From Marivivens aquimaris (lineage in GTDB: Bacteria > Pseudomonadota > Alphaproteobacteria > Rhodobacterales > Rhodobacteraceae): 64,000 nucleotides of DNA. The notes under the pieces were generated by a model. That model had not been told where the DNA came from. It saw only the letters and a list, made by a program, of their open reading frames with translations, and ran no database searches. Position numbers and translations under genes: made by a program. The stretch is taken from positions 1,331,001-1,395,000 of the forward strand of contig NZ_JADBGB010000001.1 in assembly GCF_015220045.1 (NCBI RefSeq). Direction: 5' to 3'. This document shows positions 26,550 to 35,181 of the stretch, piece by piece (position 1 is the stretch's first letter; each line of letters begins with the position of its first letter).

Positions 26550-26577
26550 AAGCGCCTCGCATTGCGGGGCGCTTTTT
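26550..26577 (+). terminator. rho-independent terminator after bmtA
   Basis: AAAGCGCC / GGCGCTTT stem with an 11-base loop and a T run on the plus strand, placed just before the end of the convergent radical SAM gene, which it may also serve. Confidence 0.88.
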
Positions 26578-26580
26578 CGT

Positions 26581-27657
26581 TCAGAACAGGCTGAGTTGAT
26601 CGCCCTTCTGTGGTGGTTTGCAGAACAGGTCCGTCCGCAATTCCGGCAGCGGCTTGTCCAGCCCGTACCGTCGCTTCGCGATCCGGAAACGCTTGCGCAG
26701 AAGGTCTGCCCATTCACCCTGCCCCGTCATGCGTTGGCCCCACTGTGGATCGTAGTCCTTGCCGCCGTGCAATTCGCGCACGCGTGCCATGATGCGGTTC
26801 GCGCGGAGGGGAAAATTCTCCTCCACCCATTCGGTGAATAGCGGCGACACCTCTCGCGGCAGGCGCAGTACGATATAGGACGCCGCCAGCGCGCCCGCTG
26901 CGGCTCCCGCTTCCATGATCGGCTCCAGTTCGTGATCCGTCAGCGCGGGGATCATCGGAGAGGCCATGACGCGCACAGGTATCCCCGCCTCCGACAACCG
27001 CTTGATCGTCTGGAGCCGCCGTTTGGGATGCGGAACGCGCGGCTCCATCGCCCGCGCGGTTTTCGGGTCGAGCGTCGTCACCGAAATCCCGACCCTCACG
27101 AGGTTCCGCTCCGCCATCGAGGCGAGAATATCCACGTCCCGTTCGATCAGCGTGCCCTTCGTCACGATGCCCACGGGATGGTTGAAATCCGACAGCACCT
27201 GCAACACCCGCCGCATGATCTGGCGGTCCTTTTCAATCGGCTGATACGGGTCGGTATTGGTCCCGATCGCAATGGTTGCAGGAACATAGGAGGTCTTCGA
27301 CAACTCCCTCGCCAGCACCTCCGGCGCGTCGGGACGGGCGATCAGCTGCGTTTCGAAATCCAACCCCGGGGACAACCCAAGGTAGGCATGACTCGGCCGC
27401 GCGAAGCAATAAATGCACCCGTGCTCGCAGCCGCGATAGGGATTGATCGAGCGGTCGAACGGAATGTCGGGCGATGTGTTGCGGGTGATGACGCTGCGCG
27501 GCACCTCGTCGGTCACGGTCGTCCGAAGCGGAGCAATCTCCTCCTCCAGATCCCAGCCGTCATCCTCCGCGACCGAGGAATAGCGGTCGAAACGGTTGGC
27601 GGGATTGTATGTGGCGGCGCGCCCTTTGCGCCTGTCTTTGGGGATCGGAAGCTCCAT
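26581..27657 (-). CDS. PA0069-family radical SAM protein
   Basis: 358 residues. The cluster motif CEHGCIYCFARPSHAY (CxxxCxxC) binds the 4Fe-4S cluster for SAM cleavage. NPYRGCEHG, TNTDPYQPIEK and GIVTKGTLIERDVDIL match the PA0069/SplB-like group, related to spore photoproduct lyase but of unknown function. The ATG at 27657 begins MELPIPKDRRKGRAATYNP, a family-like start; the upstream extension is rejected. A perfect GTTC-N7-GTTC LexA box ends 14 bases before this ATG, so SOS control is likely and a role in DNA damage is suggested. Confidence 0.88.
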   Translation of the reverse strand: MELPIPKDRRKGRAATYNPANRFDRYSSVAEDDGWDLEEEIAPLRTTVTDEVPRSVITRNTSPDIPFDRSINPYRGCEHGCIYCFARPSHAYLGLSPGLDFETQLIARPDAPEVLARELSKTSYVPATIAIGTNTDPYQPIEKDRQIMRRVLQVLSDFNHPVGIVTKGTLIERDVDILASMAERNLVRVGISVTTLDPKTARAMEPRVPHPKRRLQTIKRLSEAGIPVRVMASPMIPALTDHELEPIMEAGAAAGALAASYIVLRLPREVSPLFTEWVEENFPLRANRIMARVRELHGGKDYDPQWGQRMTGQGEWADLLRKRFRIAKRRYGLDKPLPELRTDLFCKPPQKGDQLSLF

Positions 27658-27670
27658 ATTCTGCAAAATA

Positions 27671-27685
27671 GAACAAAATAGGAAC
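27671..27685 (-). promoter_or_regulatory. LexA (SOS) box, GAAC-N7-GAAC
   Basis: GAACAAAATAGGAAC on the plus strand, read as GTTC-N7-GTTC toward the radical SAM gene, is an exact match to the direct-repeat operator bound by LexA in alphaproteobacteria. It sits 14 to 28 bases upstream of the radical SAM ATG. An overlapping dyad AACTT-CGCA-AAGTT lies at 27683 to 27696. Confidence 0.7.
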
Positions 27686-27813
27686 TTCGCAAAGTTGTTA
27701 ATTTCGACACTGCGGTCGCTTCCGCTACGTCCGAAGTCGCAATCGGTCCAGACCATTTGTCGCATATGGGGGAAAGGAAGAAAAACGCCCTCTTTTTAGC
27801 GAAAGAACCCGTC

Positions 27814-28512
27814 ATGGCTGAAGACGACGAGATCATCCTCTCCGAACTTAACGACGAAGAATTGGTCGAACAGATGTTCGACGACCTTTACGACGGTCTC
27901 AAGGAAGAGATCGAAGAAGGCGTCAACATCCTTCTGGGCCGCGGATGGGCGCCCTACCGCGTTCTGACCGAAGCTCTGGTTGGCGGTATGACCATCGTCG
28001 GCAAAGACTTCCGCGACGGCATCCTCTTCGTTCCCGAAGTTCTGCTTGCTGCGAACGCGATGAAGGGCGGCATGGCCATCCTCAAGCCGCTTCTGGCCGA
28101 AACCGGTGCACCGCGCGTCGGCAAGATGGTCATCGGCACTGTGAAGGGCGACATCCACGACATCGGCAAGAACCTTGTTTCGATGATGATGGAAGGCGCC
28201 GGTTTCGAAGTCGTCGACCTCGGCATCAACAACGCTGTCGAAGCCTACCTCGAAGCGCTGGAAACCGAAAAGCCGGACATCCTCGGCATGTCGGCTCTGC
28301 TGACCACCACCATGCCCTACATGAAGACCGTCATCGATACGATGGTCGAGATGGGCATCCGTGACGACTACATCGTTCTCGTTGGCGGCGCGCCGCTGAA
28401 CGAAGAGTTCGGTAAGGCCATCGGCGCCGACGCTTACTGCCGTGACGCGGCTGTTGCCGTCGAGACCGCGAAGACCTTTGTCGCTCGCCGTCACAACCAG
28501 ATGAATGCCTGA
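27814..28512 (+). CDS. B12-binding corrinoid protein (MtbC/MetH-like)
   Basis: 232 residues. A helical MetH-type cap (about 10 to 95: DLYDGLKEEIEEGVNILL, VPEVLLAANAMKGGM) is followed by a Rossmann B12-binding domain with the cobalt-ligand motif KGDIHDIGKNL (DxHxxG), then GMSALLTTTMPYM and VLVGGAPL. Such proteins carry methyl-cobalamin between methyltransferases. With the homocysteine methyltransferase upstream it may form part of a split methionine synthase, as known in other roseobacters; this is inferred. The ATG at 27814 was chosen from the family start. The gene overlaps the DUF1638 gene by eight bases. Confidence 0.9.
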   Translation: MAEDDEIILSELNDEELVEQMFDDLYDGLKEEIEEGVNILLGRGWAPYRVLTEALVGGMTIVGKDFRDGILFVPEVLLAANAMKGGMAILKPLLAETGAPRVGKMVIGTVKGDIHDIGKNLVSMMMEGAGFEVVDLGINNAVEAYLEALETEKPDILGMSALLTTTMPYMKTVIDTMVEMGIRDDYIVLVGGAPLNEEFGKAIGADAYCRDAAVAVETAKTFVARRHNQMNA

Positions 28513-29134
28513 TCTTTCAGACAACACTCTGACAGAGCGCGGTCTGCCCCCTTCCGGGGCGGGCCGCGTTCTCGTTGTGGCCTGCGGTGCGCTGGCCCAC
28601 GAGATTGTCGCGCTCAAAGGCCTGAACGGCTGGGACCACCTCGACCTTCAGTGCCTGCCCGCCATCCTGCATAATCACCCTGAAAAGATCACCGACGCGG
28701 TCGTTGCCGCCGTCGAAGAGCACCGCGACGATTACGGCCGCGTGTTCGTCGCCTACGCCGATTGCGGCACGGGCGGATATCTGGAGGCGGCGTGCAAAAA
28801 GCTCGGCGTGGAGATGATCCGCGGCCCGCATTGCTACGCCTTTTTCGAAGGCGTTGATGCGTTCGAAAAGCGCGGCGAGATTACCTCGTTCTACCTGACT
28901 GACTTCCTCGCGCGGCAGTTCGATGCCTTCGTATGGAAGCCTCTCGGCCTCGACCGTCATCCGCAGTTGCTGGAGATGTACTTCGGCCACTACGAGACGC
29001 TGGTCTACATGGCGCAGACCGACGATCCGGCGCTCACCGCCAAGGCGGAAGCCTGCGCTGAACGGATGGGCCTGACGTTCGAACGCCGCTTCACCGGATA
29101 CGGTGAACTTGCCACGGCGCTTTCAAACGCTTGA
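28505..29134 (+). CDS. DUF1638 domain protein
   Basis: 209 residues. RVLVVACGALAHEIVAL at the start, then VAYADCGTGGYLEAA, HCYAFFEGVDAF and LGLDRHPQLLEMYFGHYETL match DUF1638. Members are found beside corrinoid methyltransferases, often with methylamine or methionine genes, but the biochemical role is unknown. Two conserved-looking cysteines (CGALAHE and DCGTGG) and GPHCY could bind a metal. It overlaps the corrinoid protein gene by eight bases, so a joint role in corrinoid methyl transfer or reactivation is likely but unproven. Confidence 0.85.
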   Translation: MPDLSDNTLTERGLPPSGAGRVLVVACGALAHEIVALKGLNGWDHLDLQCLPAILHNHPEKITDAVVAAVEEHRDDYGRVFVAYADCGTGGYLEAACKKLGVEMIRGPHCYAFFEGVDAFEKRGEITSFYLTDFLARQFDAFVWKPLGLDRHPQLLEMYFGHYETLVYMAQTDDPALTAKAEACAERMGLTFERRFTGYGELATALSNA

Positions 29135-29226
29135 ACCAATCTGACACGATTTGCTCCTGACCCTCTCTATTCGATTGCGAGGGTTCGGGATACGTCTAAC
29201 GTGGGCCTCGTTTTGGAGGAGTACCC

Positions 29227-29712
29227 ATGTCCCAGCAATTGATTGACGCCATTAAAGAACAGGAAAAGCGGCTCGTTCTTGACGCCTTCGACGAAGATAT
29301 CGCGTTCGAGATCGGATGCGACCTGCGCGCTCGCGCCAAGGCGGTTAATGCGCCCGTCAGCATCGAAATCCGTTCGTCCTCGCGCCGTTTCTTTTTCGCG
29401 ACCCTGCCCGGCGCGACGCCTGAAAATCAGGACTGGGGCCGCCGCAAGATCAACACCGTGCTGCGGACCTACAAATCATCAATGCGTGCGGGACTGGAAT
29501 ACAACGCCGAGGGCCGCGAACAGTGGCCGGACGTGGGCCTGCGCTACGAGGACTTCGTCATCCACGGCGGCGGCTTTCCCGTGACCGTCAAGGGCGTGGG
29601 CGTGATTGCCGCGATCGGCATCTCCGGCCTGCCCTCGATCGAGGATCACGAAATGTCGGCCTTTGCACTGGCCGACCGTCTGGGCATCAAGATGGACAGC
29701 CTGCCGCGTTAA
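29227..29712 (+). CDS. UPF0303 / heme-degrading-domain (GlcG-HbpS-like) protein
   Basis: 161 residues. It matches the UPF0303 family: EQEKRLVLDAFDEDIAFEIG, SIEIRSSSRRFFFATLPGAT, and the glycine-rich close VIHGGGFPVTVKGVGVIAAI with SGLPSIEDHE. The fold is that of HbpS/GlcG, some members of which bind heme or cobalamin; no function is proven for this branch. GGAGGAG precedes the ATG. It ends four bases into the convergent sufE gene. Confidence 0.85.
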   Translation: MSQQLIDAIKEQEKRLVLDAFDEDIAFEIGCDLRARAKAVNAPVSIEIRSSSRRFFFATLPGATPENQDWGRRKINTVLRTYKSSMRAGLEYNAEGREQWPDVGLRYEDFVIHGGGFPVTVKGVGVIAAIGISGLPSIEDHEMSAFALADRLGIKMDSLPR

Positions 29713-30116
29713 GCGGCGGCAGCCGTCTGGCGGATGCGCTCGATCATCGCGCGCACACCGTTGGAGCGCTGCGACGACAGATGTTCGTTCAGGCCAAGAC
29801 GTCCGAGTTCCGCTTGGGCGTCGACGGCGAGGATCTCTTTGGCCGACAGCCCATTGAACAGCGCCAGCAGGATCGCGATAAGGCCGCGCACGATGATCGC
29901 GTCGCTGTCACCGCGGAAGGTGTAAACACCGCCCTCTTCATGCGGCATCAGCCAGACCTGGCTCGCGCAGCCGTCCACCTTGGTCGCCGGAACCTTCAGC
30001 GCGTCTTCGAGCGGCGGCATTTCCTTGCCCAGCTCGATCACGTGGCGGTAGCGGTCTTCCCAGTCGTCGAGGAAGTCGAACGTGTCTGCGATATCTTCGA
30101 ATGCTGCGGTGGCCAT
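29709..30116 (-). CDS. sufE: SufE family sulfur acceptor
   Basis: 135 residues. SufE takes sulfane sulfur from the cysteine desulfurase SufS for iron-sulfur cluster assembly. The acceptor cysteine is in KVDGCASQVWLMPH; IVRGLIAILLALFNGLSAKEI and LGLNEHLSSQRSNGVRAM are typical. The rest of the suf operon is not in this window, so this is a stand-alone copy, as is common in the group. Confidence 0.95.
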   Translation of the reverse strand: MATAAFEDIADTFDFLDDWEDRYRHVIELGKEMPPLEDALKVPATKVDGCASQVWLMPHEEGGVYTFRGDSDAIIVRGLIAILLALFNGLSAKEILAVDAQAELGRLGLNEHLSSQRSNGVRAMIERIRQTAAAA

Positions 30117-30239
30117 GATGCGTCCTTTCGTTCGTCCTAGGACTTAGGGAACGCGCCGCGAAAGGTCCAGAGGAGGCTTCCCAGAAGCATATGGTTCGGC
30201 TACCAATTTTACCTAAGGGAAAGGTGAGGAGACGAAAGT

Positions 30240-30704
30240 ATGCTGCGACGTTTGGTTTTGACGGGTCTGGTTTGTGTGACGGTGACGGGCTGCGCCCGCA
30301 TCGCGGAATCGCGGCTCAATCCGATGAACTGGTTCGGCCGCAGTCAGGCCGTTGCCGCGCAGCCTCAAGAAATCCGTCCCCTCGTCCCCGAAAGTCGCCG
30401 CGTTGTCACCGTGGACCAGCGCGTGCTGATCGACACCGTGACCGACGTGCGGATCGAACGGATGCCCGACGGCGCGATAATCCGCGCGACGGGCTACGCC
30501 GCGACCGGCGGGTCGTACAATGCCGAACTAGTGCTGGAGAGCGCCGATGGCGGCAACCTTGTCTACGCGTTCCGCGTCATGCCGTCGAACACGGCAGGCG
30601 GTCGCCGCGTGACGGTTGCCACGGTTCTGAGCAATGCAGAACTGGCCGCAACGCGGAGCGTCACAGTGCGCGGCGCGACAGGCGCGCAGCGCACCAGCCG
30701 CTGA
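30240..30704 (+). CDS. small outer-membrane-type lipoprotein, unknown function
   Basis: 154 residues. The N-terminus RRLVLTGLVCVTVTGCAR is a lipoprotein signal with lipobox VTGC. The mature part includes SRRVVTVDQRVLIDTVTDVR and a beta-rich region ending in an Arg/Thr-rich tail. GGAGACG lies just upstream of the ATG. I do not recognise a characterised family; similar short lipoproteins occur in other Rhodobacteraceae. It converges with rnd. Confidence 0.75.
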   Translation: MLRRLVLTGLVCVTVTGCARIAESRLNPMNWFGRSQAVAAQPQEIRPLVPESRRVVTVDQRVLIDTVTDVRIERMPDGAIIRATGYAATGGSYNAELVLESADGGNLVYAFRVMPSNTAGGRRVTVATVLSNAELAATRSVTVRGATGAQRTSR

Positions 30705-31862
30705 TCAAAGCTGGATTGTTTGGACGTTGTTGCCTTTGACGGCGAGCGCCACCTTGCCGTCGCAGAGCGCCAGCGCATCGTCACCAAACACCTCACGGCG
30801 CCAGCCGTGCAGCGCATCGACATCGCGCTCGCCCGCTGCAATCGCGTCGAGGTCGGCAGAGGTCGCGATGAGCTTTTGCGCAACGCCTTCACGGTCGGCC
30901 TTGGCCTTCAGCAGCACGCGCAGCAGGTCGGCGAGCGCAGGGTTCACCTGTAGCTTTTCACGGCCCTTCGGCATCTTGGGCGCATCTTCGGGCGGAGTTT
31001 CCAGACCGCGCTTGATCGCAGCAAGGATACCGTCGGCAATCTCGCCCTTGCGGGCTTCGCGGAGCAGCAGACGCGAGCGACCCAGATCACCTTCATTCTG
31101 CGGCTTGGTCGAGGCCAGCTCGACCAGCGCGTCGTCCTTGAACACACGGCTGCGCGGCACGTCGCGACGCTGGGCATAGGCTTCGCGGAACTCGGCGAGT
31201 TCCTTGACGATCGACAGGAAGCGGCCCGAGGTGGTGCGGGTCTTCACACGCTGCCAAGCGTCTTCGGGTTTGGTCTTGTAGGTGGCCGGATCGTTGAGAA
31301 CCGCCATCTCTTCGGACACCCAGCGAGCGCGGCCGGATTTCTTCAGGCGCTCCGATAGGGACTCGTAGATGTCACGCAGGTGCGTCACGTCTGCGACAGC
31401 GTATTTCAGCTGTGCGTCGGTCAGCGGGCGGCGCGACCAATCGGTGAAACGGCTCGACTTATCGAGGTCCGCCTTCGCAATCTTGCGCACGAGGGTCTCG
31501 TAGCCGACCTGCTCGCCGTAGCCGCAGACCATCGCGGCGACCTGCGTGTCAAACAGCGGCGCGGGGATGAGGCCTGCGTTAACAAAGAAAATCTCGAGGT
31601 CCTGACGGGCCGCGTGGAAAACTTTGGTGACGGTGGGATTGCGGAACAGTTCGTACATCGGCTCGAGCGAAAGGCCATCGACCAGCGGGTCGATAATCAC
31701 AGCATCCTCACCCGCGTCGTCGCGGTAGGCCATCTGCACGAGGCAAAGCTTGGAGTAATAGGTGCGTTCCCGAAGAAACTCAGTGTCGACAGTCACATAG
31801 GGACGTTTGGCAGCTTCGAGGCAGAAGTCGGCAAGAGCCTCGGTCGTCGTGATTGTCTTCAT
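30705..31862 (-). CDS. rnd: ribonuclease D
   Basis: 385 residues. 3'-5' exoribonuclease used in tRNA 3' processing. The DEDD nuclease motifs are visible: VTVDTEFLRERTYYSKLCLVQ, KVFHAARQDLEIFF and LKYAVADVTHLRDIYESL. An HRDC domain follows (about 210 to 290). The ATG at 31862 has GGAGGAA upstream and begins at the family start; the longer frame to 31898 is rejected. It lies 100 bases downstream of purN in the same direction. Confidence 0.95.
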   Translation of the reverse strand: MKTITTTEALADFCLEAAKRPYVTVDTEFLRERTYYSKLCLVQMAYRDDAGEDAVIIDPLVDGLSLEPMYELFRNPTVTKVFHAARQDLEIFFVNAGLIPAPLFDTQVAAMVCGYGEQVGYETLVRKIAKADLDKSSRFTDWSRRPLTDAQLKYAVADVTHLRDIYESLSERLKKSGRARWVSEEMAVLNDPATYKTKPEDAWQRVKTRTTSGRFLSIVKELAEFREAYAQRRDVPRSRVFKDDALVELASTKPQNEGDLGRSRLLLREARKGEIADGILAAIKRGLETPPEDAPKMPKGREKLQVNPALADLLRVLLKAKADREGVAQKLIATSADLDAIAAGERDVDALHGWRREVFGDDALALCDGKVALAVKGNNVQTIQL

Positions 31863-31962
31863 CTGTGGTGGTTCCTCCGCCAGTAACGGAACTGTCATAA
31901 GTCAAAGGCGAAGCGTTGAAAAGAGCAGCGCGCGGCTGCTCTGATTTGTGTTGCAGATGCGC

Positions 31963-32559
31963 CTAGCGCAGCACGATCATCGAACGGTCGCCTGCCGCGT
32001 AATTGCGCAGAACCGCCGGATAAAGCTTGTGCTCCATCGGCAGAACGCGGGCCGCGAGAACGTCCGATGTATCACTGTCCAGCACAGGCACGATCGCCTG
32101 ACCGAGGATCGGCCCGCCGTCGAGTTCAGCCGTCACTTCGTGCACCGAACAACCGTGCTCCGCATCGCCCGCCTCGATGGCGCGCTGATGGGTGTGCAGG
32201 CCCTTGTACTTGGGCAGCAGCGACGGGTGGATGTTCAGCATCATCCCGCCCCAACGGCTGGTGAAGCCTTCGGTGAGGATACGCATGAAACCGGCGCAGC
32301 AGATGATGTCCGGCTTGGCTTCTTCCAGAACGCGGGTCAGTTCAGCTTCGAACGCGGCGCGATCCTTGCCGAAGGGTTTGTGGTCCACGACAGCAGTCGC
32401 AACGCCCATGCCTTCGGCTTTGGCGAGGCCGCCAGCGTCCGGCACGTTCGACACCACGAGCACGGGCTCGCAGGGGTGGTCACCCGATTGCATATCCTGA
32501 ACGAGGGACACCATGTTGGAGCCCCCGCCCGAAATCAGGATCGCGACACGTTTGGTCAC
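31963..32559 (-). CDS. purN: phosphoribosylglycinamide formyltransferase
   Basis: 198 residues. Folate-dependent GART of purine synthesis. [20 protein letters not shown] is the phosphate loop; [12 protein letters not shown] and [18 protein letters not shown] with the catalytic Asn-His, and [14 protein letters not shown] with the catalytic Asp, are clear. The start is GTG at 32559, overlapping the purM stop by four bases (GTGA). A much longer open frame upstream is a shadow of purM. Confidence 0.96.
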   Translation of the reverse strand: MTKRVAILISGGGSNMVSLVQDMQSGDHPCEPVLVVSNVPDAGGLAKAEGMGVATAVVDHKPFGKDRAAFEAELTRVLEEAKPDIICCAGFMRILTEGFTSRWGGMMLNIHPSLLPKYKGLHTHQRAIEAGDAEHGCSVHEVTAELDGGPILGQAIVPVLDSDTSDVLAARVLPMEHKLYPAVLRNYAAGDRSMIVLR

Positions 32560-33599
32560 AGAAGGTTGCCCGTGTAGGAAACGCCCTCGCCTTCGACGAC
32601 GGTGCCCATGCGCGACACGCTCTCGCCAGCGGCCAGAAGCAGCGCTTCCAGATCGTCGGCCTGCTCGGCGTCCGCGACAACGATCATGCCGATGCCGGAG
32701 TTGAAGGTCTTGAGCAGTTCCGCCTCTTCCATGTTGGCGGTTTCGGCCAGCCAACGGAACACAGCCGGAAGTTCCCAGCTCGACAGGTCGATTTGCGCGC
32801 CGAGGCCCTCGGGCAGAACGCGCGGCAGGTTCTCGGTCAGACCGCCGCCGGTGATGTGGGCCAGCGCGTGAACGCCGCCAGCGCGGACAGCAGCCAGCGC
32901 CTGCTTGACATAAAGGCGGGTCGGCGCCAGCAGCGCTTCGCCCAGAGTTTCGTCCGCAAACGGAGCCTTGTCGTCCCAAGCGAGGCCCGACATTTCGACA
33001 ACCTTGCGCACGAACGAATAACCGTTCGAGTGAACGCCGTTCGAGCCGAGGCCCAGAAGAACGTCGCCAGCCTTGACGCCAGCCGGAAGGTCGGTGCCGC
33101 GTTCCATCGCGCCGACTGCGAAACCTGCGAGGTCGAAATCGCCTGCTTCGTACATACCCGGCATTTCGGCGGTCTCGCCGCCGATCAGTGCGCAACCGCT
33201 GTCTTCACAGCCCTTGGCGATACCGTTGATGATGCGGGCCGCGCTATCGACGTCCAGCTTGCCGGTGGCAAAGTAGTCGAGGAAGAACAGCGGCTCTGCG
33301 CCCTGACACACGAGGTCGTTCACGCACATCGCAACAAGGTCGATACCCACGGTGTCAACGTTGCCGGTGTCGATGGCGATACGCAGCTTGGTGCCCACGC
33401 CGTCGGTGGCAGCCACGAGGATCGGATCGGTGTAGCCCGCGCCCTTGAGGTCGAACAGCGCGCCGAAGCCGCCAAGACCGGCCATCACACCCGAACGAGC
33501 GGTGCGTTTCGCCGCCGGTTTGATACGTTCTACGAGAGTGTTACCTGCATCGATATCCACGCCTGCATCTGCGTAAGTGAGGCCATTCTTGCCAGTCAT
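32556..33599 (-). CDS. purM: phosphoribosylformylglycinamidine cyclo-ligase (AIR synthetase)
   Basis: 347 residues. [69 protein letters not shown] and [19 protein letters not shown] are the standard PurM motifs. The enzyme closes the imidazole ring to give AIR. The ATG at 33599 with AAGGGGA upstream is the start. Forms a purM-purN pair. Confidence 0.97.
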   Translation of the reverse strand: MTGKNGLTYADAGVDIDAGNTLVERIKPAAKRTARSGVMAGLGGFGALFDLKGAGYTDPILVAATDGVGTKLRIAIDTGNVDTVGIDLVAMCVNDLVCQGAEPLFFLDYFATGKLDVDSAARIINGIAKGCEDSGCALIGGETAEMPGMYEAGDFDLAGFAVGAMERGTDLPAGVKAGDVLLGLGSNGVHSNGYSFVRKVVEMSGLAWDDKAPFADETLGEALLAPTRLYVKQALAAVRAGGVHALAHITGGGLTENLPRVLPEGLGAQIDLSSWELPAVFRWLAETANMEEAELLKTFNSGIGMIVVADAEQADDLEALLLAAGESVSRMGTVVEGEGVSYTGNLL

Positions 33600-33744
33600 C
33601 GCTGTCCCCTTGAATGAATTGGCGCTCCGATAGCCCAATATTCACCTTAGGGCAATGTAACATCGCACAATTACGACGCTCCGCGCATGAACCGTTCGGC
33701 AGGTTCTTGACCATGCTCTCGCACTAGGGGTATCTGCTCCGCGG

Positions 33745-33820
33745 GGGCCTATAGCTCAACGGTTAGAGCAGAGCGCTCATAACGCTTTGGTTCCAGGTTC
33801 GAATCCTGGTGGGCCTACCA
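33745..33820 (+). tRNA. tRNA with anticodon CAT, probably tRNA-Ile2 (lysidine type)
   Basis: Cloverleaf: acceptor GGGCCTA / TGGGCCT with two wobble pairs, D stem GCTC/GAGC, anticodon stem GAGCG/CGCTT with loop CTCATAA (anticodon CAT), T arm CCAGG-TTCGAAT-CCTGG, discriminator A and encoded CCA; 76 nt. Several bases, including the CTCATAA loop and the TTGGT variable region, resemble tRNA-Ile2 more than elongator tRNA-Met, but I cannot fully separate them. Its 3' end has a degraded copy 6.1 kb downstream. Confidence 0.9.
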
Positions 33821-34258
33821 ACCAAATCAGGGATTTCGGCGGTCTGGCAATTAGGAACTCGTGCCGCGATCCTATCCCCGAAAACTTTGTGGCGGCGGTT
33901 GCTGGCTTCGATATAGCTGCGCGTTTGGTATCTGCCCTTTGCTGCCGTTCGGTCTCTGGCCGACCGCTGCGGTGCAGCTTCACTGGACCGGCTATTCAGC
34001 CATCACACGGCATTTCCAGAAGTTGAAGGTCGGGACTGCGGTCAACGCCCTATTTCTCTGCGGTTGCATCAGTGGCGGCGCAGGTCTTGGCAGAGGTTTC
34101 CGGCACGAAGGATTGTCCCCCTCAGCAGGTACTGGTCGAAAGAGTTCCCACGCCGCGGTCAAATAATAAAGAGCAAAAAAGGAACTTAGCCGGAGCAGCG
34201 TGTGTTGTTCAACCAACACGGTGTCCACCGCCGCTCAACTTTATTCAAGGAGGTAAGG
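33821..34258 (+). other. tRNA-proximal non-coding region with an ECF-like promoter
   Basis: No supported gene in 438 bases. It holds one copy of an 18-bp repeat (33966 to 33983) and, near its end, a possible stress promoter: GGAAC (34181 to 34185), 17 bases, then TGTT (34203 to 34206), resembling the GGAAC-N16/17-CGTT element of general-stress ECF sigma factors. A hairpin GTGTTG / CAACAC (34202 to 34219) follows. AAGGAGG precedes the next ATG. Confidence 0.5.
33966..33983 (+). repeat. 18-bp direct repeat, copy A
   Basis: GCTGCGGTGCAGCTTCAC occurs here and at 37599 to 37616. In both places CTGCCCTTTGC stands upstream (33932 to 33942 and 37575 to 37585), with 23 and 13 unrelated bases between. 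Copy B lies at the break point of the truncated monooxygenase gene. Confidence 0.75.
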
Positions 34259-34786
34259 ATGACTGATCCTTCCCAATATACCCCGAATACCTCTCCTGAC
34301 ACCCCGAACACCTCTCCCGCTGAGAGCGCTGCGCGTGAAATGCGCGATGATCTTCGGACCAAGGCCCGAAATACTGCGGACGAAATCAAACAGCGAGCCA
34401 GCGGCTTCGAGGAAGAGCAGCGCGGCCATATGGCGGACGAAGTATCGGACGTCTCGAACGCACTTCGCAAGGCTGCCGAAGAGATGCGCAGCGGTTCCCC
34501 GCAAGAGCGGACTATGTCCCAGATTGCTTCGACCCTGGCAGATGCCTCGGACTCGATCCGCGACAAGGATCTGGGTGAAATGGCAGGCGGCTTGTCTGAC
34601 TTCGCCCGTCGCAACCCGATGGCCTACCTCGGCGGTGCAGCACTTCTCGGATTCGCCGCAACGCGCTTCGCCAAAGCCGGTGCAAACAACGCCAGCACGA
34701 ACACGGCACCGCAACCGGCATCGGCACCCGCTGCTGCAAGCCCCGCCACCCCCGCCTACCACCGCCAGGAACCGGAGAACATCTGA
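34259..34786 (+). CDS. DUF883/ElaB-like membrane-tethered stress protein
   Basis: 175 residues. Pro/Thr/Ser-rich N-terminus (TPNTSPDTPNTSPAES), then a long charged amphipathic helix region (about 25 to 120), then NPMAYLGGAALLGFAATRFA, a single C-terminal membrane helix of the glycine-zipper type seen in ElaB/YqjD/DUF883 proteins. Such proteins anchor to the inner membrane in stationary phase or under stress; molecular role uncertain. A near-perfect AAGGAGG ribosome binding site precedes the ATG. First gene of a four-gene operon; its stop overlaps the next ATG (TGATG). Confidence 0.7.
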   Translation: MTDPSQYTPNTSPDTPNTSPAESAAREMRDDLRTKARNTADEIKQRASGFEEEQRGHMADEVSDVSNALRKAAEEMRSGSPQERTMSQIASTLADASDSIRDKDLGEMAGGLSDFARRNPMAYLGGAALLGFAATRFAKAGANNASTNTAPQPASAPAAASPATPAYHRQEPENI

Positions 34787-35181
34787 TGCAAACGGACAAT
34801 ACAACCGGAACCACTAACCTGGTCAGCAATATCATCACGCATGTCACCACGCTTGTGCGCAAGGAAATGCAGCTCGCCCGCGCTGAAATCGGCGAGAACC
34901 TGAACGGGGCCGCCACGGCGGTCGGCGTGATCGTCGGCGGCGTCGTTTTGACTCTCGTTGGTCTCAACGTCATCGCTGCTGCGCTTGTGGCCGCACTTTC
35001 TGCGGCAGGCCTGCATCCTTTCTGGTCGGCCGTGATCGTCGGCGGTGTCGCCATCGTTGCGGCGCTGATCATGATCAAAGGCGGGATGAGCAAGCTCAAG
35101 GCAAGCAGCCTCGCCCCGACCCGCACCACTGAAAACGTCCGTCGTGACGTGCATGCAATCACGGAGACGACCAATGGCTAA
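34786..35181 (+). CDS. phage-holin-like inner membrane protein (DUF1469 family)
   Basis: 131 residues. A short amphipathic start (LVSNIITHVTTLVRKEMQLA) is followed by two hydrophobic helices (AVGVIVGGVVLTLVGLNVIA and SAVIVGGVAIVAALIMI) and a basic tail. This is the Phage_holin_3_6/YqjE-type layout. Despite the name these are bacterial membrane proteins co-transcribed with ElaB-like and DUF3618 genes in stress operons. One-base overlap with the upstream gene and eight-base overlap with the next. Confidence 0.8.
   Translation: MQTDNTTGTTNLVSNIITHVTTLVRKEMQLARAEIGENLNGAATAVGVIVGGVVLTLVGLNVIAAALVAALSAAGLHPFWSAVIVGGVAIVAALIMIKGGMSKLKASSLAPTRTTENVRRDVHAITETTNG

Noticed and set aside
31963..33195. 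410-residue version of purN
   Set aside because: The N-terminal extension is out-of-frame purM sequence; the GTG at 32559 gives the standard PurN.
33787..34166. Short plus-strand frames after the tRNA
   Set aside because: They begin inside the tRNA, have no ribosome binding site and no recognisable protein features.
34786..35181. Holin annotation as evidence of a prophage
   Set aside because: DUF1469 proteins are chromosomal stress-operon members; no phage structural or integrase genes are nearby.
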